Positions 57,824 through 64,000 of a DNA stretch of 64,000 nucleotides are shown in pieces (position 1 is the first letter of the stretch; every line of letters starts with the position of its first letter). Location of the stretch: positions 2,976,001-3,040,000 of the forward strand of contig JACGCM010000560.1 of assembly GCA_014058105.1 (NCBI GenBank). The letters are read 5' to 3'. This DNA comes from Kingdonia uniflora (Eukaryota; Streptophyta; Magnoliopsida; Ranunculales; Circaeasteraceae). A program made the position numbers and the translations under genes. The notes beneath the pieces were generated by a model. That model was not told the DNA's origin and did not search any database. It saw only the letters and a program-made list of their open reading frames with translations.

Positions 57824-59229
57824 AACCCTTTTTTTCTATAACCGACCACCCAACAGCAAAGTCAAACCTATGTCTCTTTAGTTTTTCTAGCCCTTAAAAG
57901 CATCAACTATGTATGGTTATAAGTTATAACTTATAAGAGAAGAATCATTTTCTCAATAATATTTATGTTTTAATCTTTTGTTCTTCATATATGAGACCAT
58001 CTCCTTTAAGTCTTTAAATGGGTGGCCATTCCTCTTTTATTATAAAATAAAATCCATACTTTTGGGTTTTGAGAATGTTAAAAGTCAAAACCAATTATCT
58101 CTTAATTCTATCAAATTATCATGATATTTTGGTGATAAATTGATAAAATCATGATACATTAACAGTTTTATGCCACAAATTTAAGTATGATGAATTTATA
58201 TCACTGATAATAACACTAAAATACGAAACCGACAAAAAAAAAAGATATTTATCTAGGTATAATGAATTTATCATGGATATTTTAATCTATGCTTACAATA
58301 TTCAATGGCTTGAACTACATGGTACATCTCCAAATGACCCCAGTCTTCTTTTCAAAATAATCTACCACTACATTATAGTCAATACTCACCCATGGTCACA
58401 CTCTTTTGAACTTGTTTTATACTTGTTCATTGTAATCAAGTCAAAGAAAGTAATAGTTTCAGCCACCCGATATAATATTCGAGAGATCACCATACAAGGT
58501 ACCCATATAAAATTTTGTATAACTCCTAATTCATAACAATAGTCTCATTAGAAATGTTAGCATAACAATTAAGTCTGACACATGCTGTCATAGGCATGCG
58601 CGATGCCTGCTAGTTTTCTACCAATATTATCTAGATATCCTCTCCATATTTTTTTTGGTAGGTTTTCTCGCGCCATATTTTTATTAAACTTTCTCTTCAT
58701 TTTTTTCTTTCTATATTTTCTGTTGTAGAGCTTCTCTCTTCGAACATCTTCATCAAGATTTGCTTATCAATGCTCTCTTTTGAATTTATATAAGTATTTC
58801 TCTTTCTAATTTTCACTCTCTAAATTATCTTTTTATATATATTTTTTCTCCATGTTATCTTCTCATATTCATCAATGTTTTCTTTCTTCATATTTTGTCT
58901 CCATATTTTTTTATAATTGAAGAAAGGATATGTTTATTAAATCAAAACTGGTAGGAGATGACTAGACCGAAGCTCCAAGCGAATCATGATCTAGTAAATT
59001 CAAACATATCTTATCTAATTTGAAAGTAACCCTGACTTCTCTATGGAGGGCAGCAATTATGGTGAAGATATTTGAGGATTTGAACGGATTAACCTCAACG
59101 AAATTTGAAGAATGAGTCAGCAGAGTAATGTATTACTCTGTAGTCATGCTCGAGAGTGAAATCTAGTCGATGCCTAAGCTTAAAAATAAGTTGCTACCCT
59201 CTATATTTCCATGGTAGTTGGGTGCTCTT
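57824..59229. other. Spacer, nothing recognised
   Basis: AT-rich DNA with a CT-rich stretch (58660-58930). One frame (58273-58536) is open for 87 codons but has no recognisable motif. No element ends were found. Confidence 0.45.
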
Positions 59230-60660
59230 GTTGTAGAGTCCTTGAGATGAATCAATTTTGATAAAATTAGGTCAAATAACATAGGTCCGATATTCCTTAA
59301 AACTAATTGTCTAATTCTAACCTAGATCAAGTTGATGCGATAATCTAGTGATAGAAATAAGGAATTAAAAGTATAAGGACAAACAATTTTAACCCTGCGG
59401 GAAATCTTCATCAGGGGAAAAACCTACAAGTCGCCGCCGAATCCCCCGATAGCTAAAAATCTACTATTGAAAAAATGACAAGAATTCAATCACTTACAGA
59501 CTAGATAAGTACTTCCCGTGGTTAATTTTCATCTAATTGAGTTTCTTGCAATCGATTCCTCATTCTCGCAACTCCTCGCTTCGGATCACGCACCAAAGCT
59601 TGAATCCCTCAAACTCTCAAAATCTAAAATTAGAATTAGATTTTTGAAATTCAAGATCAATTCAACTTGAAAGTTAATTCTCGTTAAATTCCCTCTTATC
59701 TCAGGCCCTAAAATTGGTTTTGGAAAAGGAGAAGTTCAAAATAAAAAAGTTGCCTTTTATAAAAAAATTGAAAATCCTATTCTTTGTTCGAACATAGCAA
59801 AAGTCTATTCAAACAAAAAGAGTCTTGACTATTCTGTTTGAACAGAACAAAAGTATATTCTAACATGACTAAGTCTATTCATACAGAACAAAAGTCTATT
59901 AGAACAGAGATGGTTCTGCCAGATCTATTCGAACAGGACAAAAACTAATTTTCCTTAAAAAATACACTTCTTTTGTTTATTTTGTTAAATACTAATGGGC
60001 TAAAGTATTTAGCCGAAGAGGTTCAAAGCCAATGTACCAGTTCGGTGCTTGTCCAACTGTAGTCATTCCATGTACACTCTCTAACGATGAATAACCATGA
60101 GATAATGCTGATACTTAACACAAAATGAACCCAATACTAAATATGAATGGTTCAATCTCCCCCTTTGGTTTATTTTTTGACAAAACTATGACTATAAGAA
60201 AGAAAATTTTACAACTTGATGGACTGACTCAATCACTGAACATCCTTACTCGAAGGCACTCTGTTATTCGATAATATATGCTCTAAATCCCTGAACACTA
60301 AACAAGATACAACACGTAACTACTAAAAAAAAGGGTATCTAAGTGAAAATCAAAACTTACCTGATAAAACCTAAAATACCAAAAAGTCTACCTGGCTTGC
60401 CTGTGATGATCATATCTCCCCCTTTTTGTCGCAGATGAATAAAAGGGTAAAAGAAAATAAATAGAAACAAAACAATATTACGTTGAAAAAAATATTAGTT
60501 ATTTCCCTTCAAAATAAGATGCATCTCCCCCTCAAAATAATGGTAACCCCGGTTAGAATATAAACGCACAAAAATCCCCCAAAAAATAGCATAAATAGAC
60601 ATTGGCAATCTCCCCCTAGGACAATGCATGATCGAAAACAAATAAATCTAAAATATCTTA
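59230..60660 (-). mobile_element. Remnant of a SIRE-like Ty1/copia element (3' region and LTR)
   Basis: On the minus strand there are four polypurine-like blocks, each ...gggggaga(t): 60608, 60524, 60411 and 60158. One has the context gcgacaaaaagggggagata. Repeated polypurine blocks before the 3' LTR are typical of SIRE/Maximus-type copia elements (family knowledge). Beyond the last block (60158 leftward) is LTR-like DNA with a TATA-like ttataaaaggc (about 59755) and a ttcgaaca-type repeat cluster (59780-59940). No polymerase domain remains. The ends are not defined. Confidence 0.45.
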
Positions 60661-60718
60661 GGGAGATCAGACATTTCCCATGTATTATAAAAAAATACTA
60701 ATATAAATTACTTGGTGA

Positions 60719-61296
60719 GTGTGTGTTGTTAAGGGTAGACTCTAATTGTCAAAGTTGTTCAAACGAGAATGGATGTCATTCGAATGGGATGGTTGCTTTT
60801 TGCGTTGGAAACTTGGATGGTCGAAGTCGCTCGAAAGAGACTAGATGTCGTTCAAACGACATGCTTATTTCTAGGGCTAGAAACCCTGTTTCGTCGAAGT
60901 CGTTCTAACGTAAACCGCGTAGGCTAGTTTTAGAAGTTGGTTTGGGACGTTGAGTTTTCCTTAAGATCTGTTCTGTTTGTAATTAGTCCCCTAAGTATAT
61001 AAGGGGGACTTAGGTTATTTATTAGCCTATTTTTTTGTTAGTTTAATTTTAGAGAGCTAGGGTTTGAGATATTACATTACAAAGCTTGATAAGCTTGGAG
61101 AAGATCGTATGTAACCTATTTTAACATAATGATTGTTTACGGGGAGTGGTTTTTCATCAGTTAGGGTTTTCCACTTCCCTCTTTTGGGAAATACTTATAT
61201 TTGTTTATTGTTCTTTGATTGATTGTTTACTTGTTCGGCATATTCTGCATATTCTTTTTGGTATAGAAGAGAGAGAAACTTCCATTATTCTCAGCA
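60719..61296 (+). repeat. 5' LTR of element D
   Basis: It ends CTCAGCA just before the primer binding site. The start near tgtgtgttgttaaggg is approximate, because the 3' LTR is outside the window. It carries repeats such as gtcgttcaaacga and gtcattcgaat (60750-60910) and a TATA-like agtatataaggggg (61003). Confidence 0.7.
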
Positions 61297-61297
61297 A

Positions 61298-61311
61298 TTG
61301 GTATTAGAGCG
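61298..61311 (+). other. Primer binding site of element D
   Basis: TTGGTATTAGAGCG differs by one C-to-T from TGGTATCAGAGC, the usual site complementary to initiator Met-tRNA in plant copia elements. Confidence 0.88.
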
Positions 61312-61341
61312 CTTGTTATAGGGCTTTTATGGTGAAGAACA

Positions 61342-62160
61342 ATGGTTAATCAAGAGAAATTAAAGATTACAAAGTTTACTGGTTCAAATTTTGGAGTGTA
61401 AAAGATGCAGATAGAAGATTACCTCTATTAGAAGAATCTTGAGTTACCACTGGGTAGAGTTTAGATGAAGCCAGCAGATTATGATGTTGGTAAGTGGGCG
61501 TGATTGGATGACAAGGCGCATAAAATCGTTAGGTTAGCGTTATCATCTCAAATTATACATATGATCTCTAAAGTTACAACAACGTAGAATTTAATGGAGA
61601 CTTTGTCTTCTATGTACTCAGAACCGTCCAGGGTAAATAAGGTATAACTTTTACGGCGCATGCTTACCTTGAAGATGAATGAGAAAAGTAGTGTGCAGGT
61701 TCATATTAGTGAGATCAATACTATTCATTCTAAGTTTAAATTCGTAAAAATTACTTTTATTGATGAGGCGAGAACGTAGGCTCTTCTAGGGCAAATGCCT
61801 GAGAGTTGGGAAGGGTTTATTACAACTGTGAGCGATTCATTAGGGAAGGAAGACATTAAATGTGATACTATAGTCTCTTTGATTATGAGTGAAGAGAATA
61901 GGCATAAAACATATGAACCCTCTTAGAGTTCAAACGACAGTGCGTTGAACGTCGAAGAAAGAAGGAGGTCTTATAGAAAGGGGTTAAAATGTAGAAGGTG
62001 TCATTCACAGTCAAGAGGAAAATCTAAGCCGCCCGGTGCATGTTGGACTTGTGGAAAAAAGGGTCACTTCAGGCGAGATTGTAACTCTTCCTCTAAGAAA
62101 GTTGATGATGAGGAGAAAGAACCAATTAACCTTACCGAGGAGGTTAGTTCTGATGAGGCT
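61342..62160 (+). pseudogene. gag of copia element D
   Basis: From ATG 61342 it reads MVNQEKLKITKFTGSNFGV, then KMQIEDYLY, KAHKIVRLALSSQIIHMISK, LRRMLTLKMNEKSSVQVHIS and LGQMPESWEGFITTVSDSLG. The zinc knuckle CWTCGKKGHFRRDC is at 62041-62082, with all of Cys-Cys-His-Cys kept. Stops at 61399 (TAA), 61431 (TAG) and others fit single transitions from Trp or Gln codons. It packages the RNA into the particle. Confidence 0.88.
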
Positions 62161-62340
62161 CTACTACTTTCGCGTGACGATGTTAATGAATCTTGGATAG
62201 TTGATTTGGGTGCCTCATTCTATACTACTGCAAACATAGGTTTCCTAACCAATATTGTTAAAGGTGACTTCGATATGGTCTTTCTTGCAGATAATAGTGC
62301 ACGTAATATTACTGGAAAGGGAAACGCTAGGGGCTGTTTG
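62161..62340 (+). pseudogene. Protease of copia element D, first part
   Basis: In frame with gag, ESWIVDLGASFYTTANIGFL carries the active-site region. The normal Asp-Ser-Gly is Asp-Leu-Gly (62203-62211), one change (TCG to TTG). The frame continues MVFLADNSARNITGKGNARG and is then cut by foreign DNA. The remainder resumes at 63034. Confidence 0.82.
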
Positions 62341-63033
62341 GAAGACTAAAAAAACTGGTGCGGCTAGGTTAGAACTTGAGCCGAAAACTATAAAGGTTAT
62401 TTGGGTAGCAGTGAGACCAATAAAATTTGGTTCTCTTTTGTATAAGTCTGCACCATAAAAGTCCAAAAACCTGTTTTCTTTCCAAATGATAAATAGATTT
62501 TTCTCATGAAAATTAGTTTTATAGCATTGGAAAATATGGGGTTGATGACGAAAATAAATATCACTTCTAAATTTTCCTTTAGAAGAACATTCTTTCTATA
62601 ACAAAGAACCTAATCTCACTCTTTCCGATTATTGATGAGAAGCTTGCAAGATAATGATTAATGGAGTTCAGATCTTTGGCCACTTCTGAATTTTTTTTTT
62701 CTCTCTCTCTCTCACACACACACATAAGCATTTATGAATTTTGTTTGGACCTTTATAAATAAGATCGAGTAGCAGCAATTTTGTATAGAAGTGTGAGTTT
62801 TAGTACATAGGAAAAAGAAATGATGGTTTACTTCAATAGAGTAGGTTATGGAGATTAGAAACCAGTTAAAAATAAGATGTCATCGAAACAACCCCCTAAT
62901 CTAAAACTAGACTATTATTTTCCAAACAGTGTGTATTTCTAAACCAGTTCAAGTTTAACCATGTTCAGAATAGGTTAGCTAAAATAGAATTAGCCTGCTC
63001 TAATTTTGAGGGTTCCCAAATAGGGTTTTAAAA
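62327..63033. mobile_element. Insertion of about 0.7 kb in the protease of element D
   Basis: The left side reads taggggctgtttggaagac. The right side read inward is aaccctatttgggaaccctc. These are weak inverted ends of the GGG-C-TGTTTGG type found in many plant MITEs. The interior holds a (CT)n(CA)n tract at 62698-62723. No target duplication was identified. The coding frame resumes with NVRLVPNLRRHLISVCQL, and about 15 residues are missing between the two sides. Confidence 0.5.
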
Positions 63034-63110
63034 AATGTGCGACTTGTACCCAATTTGAGGCGTCACCTTATCTCGGTTTGCCAATTGGCGAATGATGATG
63101 GATATGTAAG
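63034..63110 (+). pseudogene. Protease of copia element D, second part
   Basis: NVRLVPNLRRHLISVCQLAN is the normal continuation of copia protease (usually LxNVRHVPGLRxNLISVGQL). After it the sequence jumps to a short fold-back (63118-63200) and then to the integrase, so most of the integrase N-terminal half is deleted. Confidence 0.8.
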
Positions 63111-63117
63111 CACCATG

Positions 63118-63205
63118 GGAAATGCTAGGGGTTGTTTGTGCCAATTTCTACTATTTGTACGACTACTCCAAGGATTGATACAATTACTTGGCACAAACCA
63201 TAAAC
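63118..63205. repeat. Small fold-back at an internal deletion
   Basis: gttgtttgtgccaattt and its near reverse complement aattacttggcacaaac flank about 40 bp. The left side shares gga(a)a(c/t)gctagggg(c/t)tgtttg with the insertion at 62321, so a related sequence occurs twice. Confidence 0.55.
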
Positions 63206-63209
63206 AAAA

Positions 63210-63640
63210 GAACAAGGATTATGAGACTTAACGCTAAATTGTCAAAATGTTTTTGGGCAGATGTAGTTAGTATGACAACGTACTTGATTAATAGAGGGCC
63301 TTCAACGGCTTTGGAATTTGTACTTCCAGAAGAAGCATGGACCGGTAAAGAGGTAAACCTTTCACACTTATGTATTTTCAGTTGTACCTCATATGTGCTT
63401 GATAATTCAGATACAAGGACAAAGTTAGATGGAAAGTCAGCGAAGTGCATATTCATTAGATATGGTGGTGATGAGTTTGGCTACCAATTTTGGGATGCAA
63501 AGAATTGGAAAGTCATTCGGAGCCGTAATGTTACATTCAATGAGGAAGTTTTGTATAAAGACTTCAAAGTACCTGTGGAAATGAATCGAAATAAAGCAGC
63601 CAAAAGTGTCGACTTTAAATTTGAACCCTCTTGAGAGGTT
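63210..63640 (+). pseudogene. Integrase, C-terminal part, copia element D
   Basis: RIMRLNAKLSKCFWADVVSM then TTYLINRGPSTALEFVLPEE and AWTGKEVNLSHLCIFSCTSY match the end of copia integrase (usually SMRLHAGLPKxFWADAVxTAAYLINRSPS). KCIFIRYGGDEFGYQFWD continues to the linker. The catalytic core is missing, so the element cannot be autonomous. Confidence 0.88.
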
Positions 63641-64000
63641 GATGAAGAAGTTGTTGTTGTGTCTAATGCACCAGATAAAGATGAGGAACCTAATGATCTA
63701 GAAATTCTAATAGCACTTCGAAAGGATCCAAGAATTGTAAGAGTTTCGGCTAGGTACATTAACTCCCTACATTACTTGTTACTTACGGATAATGGCAAAC
63801 TGGAAAGTTATTAGGAGGCCTTAGATGTGGAAGCCAAAAGCAAGTGGGAGCTGGCTATGGATGATGAGATGCAGTCATTGTTAGTAAATTGAACTTGGGA
63901 TTTAGTTCGGTTATCGAAAGGGAAGAGAGCATTGAATAACAAGTGGGTATACAGACTAAAGCAAAAATCTGACGATTCAAGAAGATTCAAAGCTAGACTT
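63640..64000 (+). pseudogene. Start of reverse transcriptase, copia element D
   Basis: ALDVEAKSKWELAMDDEMQS then KGKRALNNKWVYRLKQKSDD and SRRFKARL is the first block of copia RT (usually KWxxAMxxEMxSL...NKWVYRIK...KARLV). TAG at 63812 and TGA at 63890 (expected Trp or Gln-type positions) interrupt it. The frame runs off the window. Confidence 0.88.

Larger units (their letters stand above)
60719..64000 (+). mobile_element. Ty1/copia LTR retrotransposon, element D (5' part; runs off the window)
   Basis: An LTR (about 60719-61296) is followed by the primer binding site TTGGTATTAGAGCG, then gag with a CCHC knuckle, protease, a gap with inserted DNA, the end of integrase, and the start of reverse transcriptase at the window edge. 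This order is Ty1/copia. Internal stops are frequent, but it looks younger than element C. Confidence 0.88.

Noticed and set aside
59230..60660. This region as the 3' LTR partner of element D
   Set aside because: It is on the opposite strand and does not align with the LTR of D except for the scattered ttcgaaca-type motifs.

Overview
The window is nuclear DNA of a flowering plant. It is AT-rich, has GT-AG introns, and is almost entirely transposable elements, many nested in one another. I see no intact host gene, rRNA, confident tRNA, operon or CRISPR array. I cannot name the species. Nearly every coding region is a decayed pseudogene, and many of the stops fit C-to-T or G-to-A change (Trp, Gln or Arg codons turned into stops), as expected of long-methylated repeats.

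Layout. 1-556: flank with a small MITE (23-228). 557-17230: Ty3/gypsy element A, read on the minus strand, with 5-bp target duplications gaaga. A 2.6-kb solo-LTR-like insertion (13004-15592) splits its gag. 17231-18450: flank. 18451-25234: a complete but decayed Ty1/copia element C with target duplication aatac. 25240-28860: unassigned DNA with exon-like segments. About 28869-39091: a PIF/Harbinger-type DNA transposon with a MYB-like accessory gene (+) and a transposase (-). It also carries a plant-mobile-domain (PMD) gene and has received a hAT transposon (34245-37086) and a tRNA-derived SINE (37773-37904). 39398-40423: a non-autonomous MULE-like element with a perfect 9-bp target duplication. 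42995-57818: Ty3/gypsy element B, plus strand, same family as A, target duplication aaccc, with a 759-bp hAT-type element nested in it. About 59230-60660: a SIRE-like copia remnant on the minus strand. 60719-64000: the 5' part of a second Ty1/copia element D, running off the window.

Elements A and B are large Tat-type elements of about 14-15 kb. In element order they carry LTR, gag, PR-RT-RNaseH-aRNaseH-INT, a block of about 160-bp tandem repeats, a long antisense spliced gene (aORF1), a second antisense region (aORF2), a polypurine tract and an LTR. Comparing the two copies shows that aORF1 has its own conserved TATA box, conserved splice acceptors and conserved protein sequence, so it was a real gene transcribed against the retroelement.

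The two most interesting systems are this antisense gene and the Harbinger element that appears to carry a PMD gene inside its left subterminal region.
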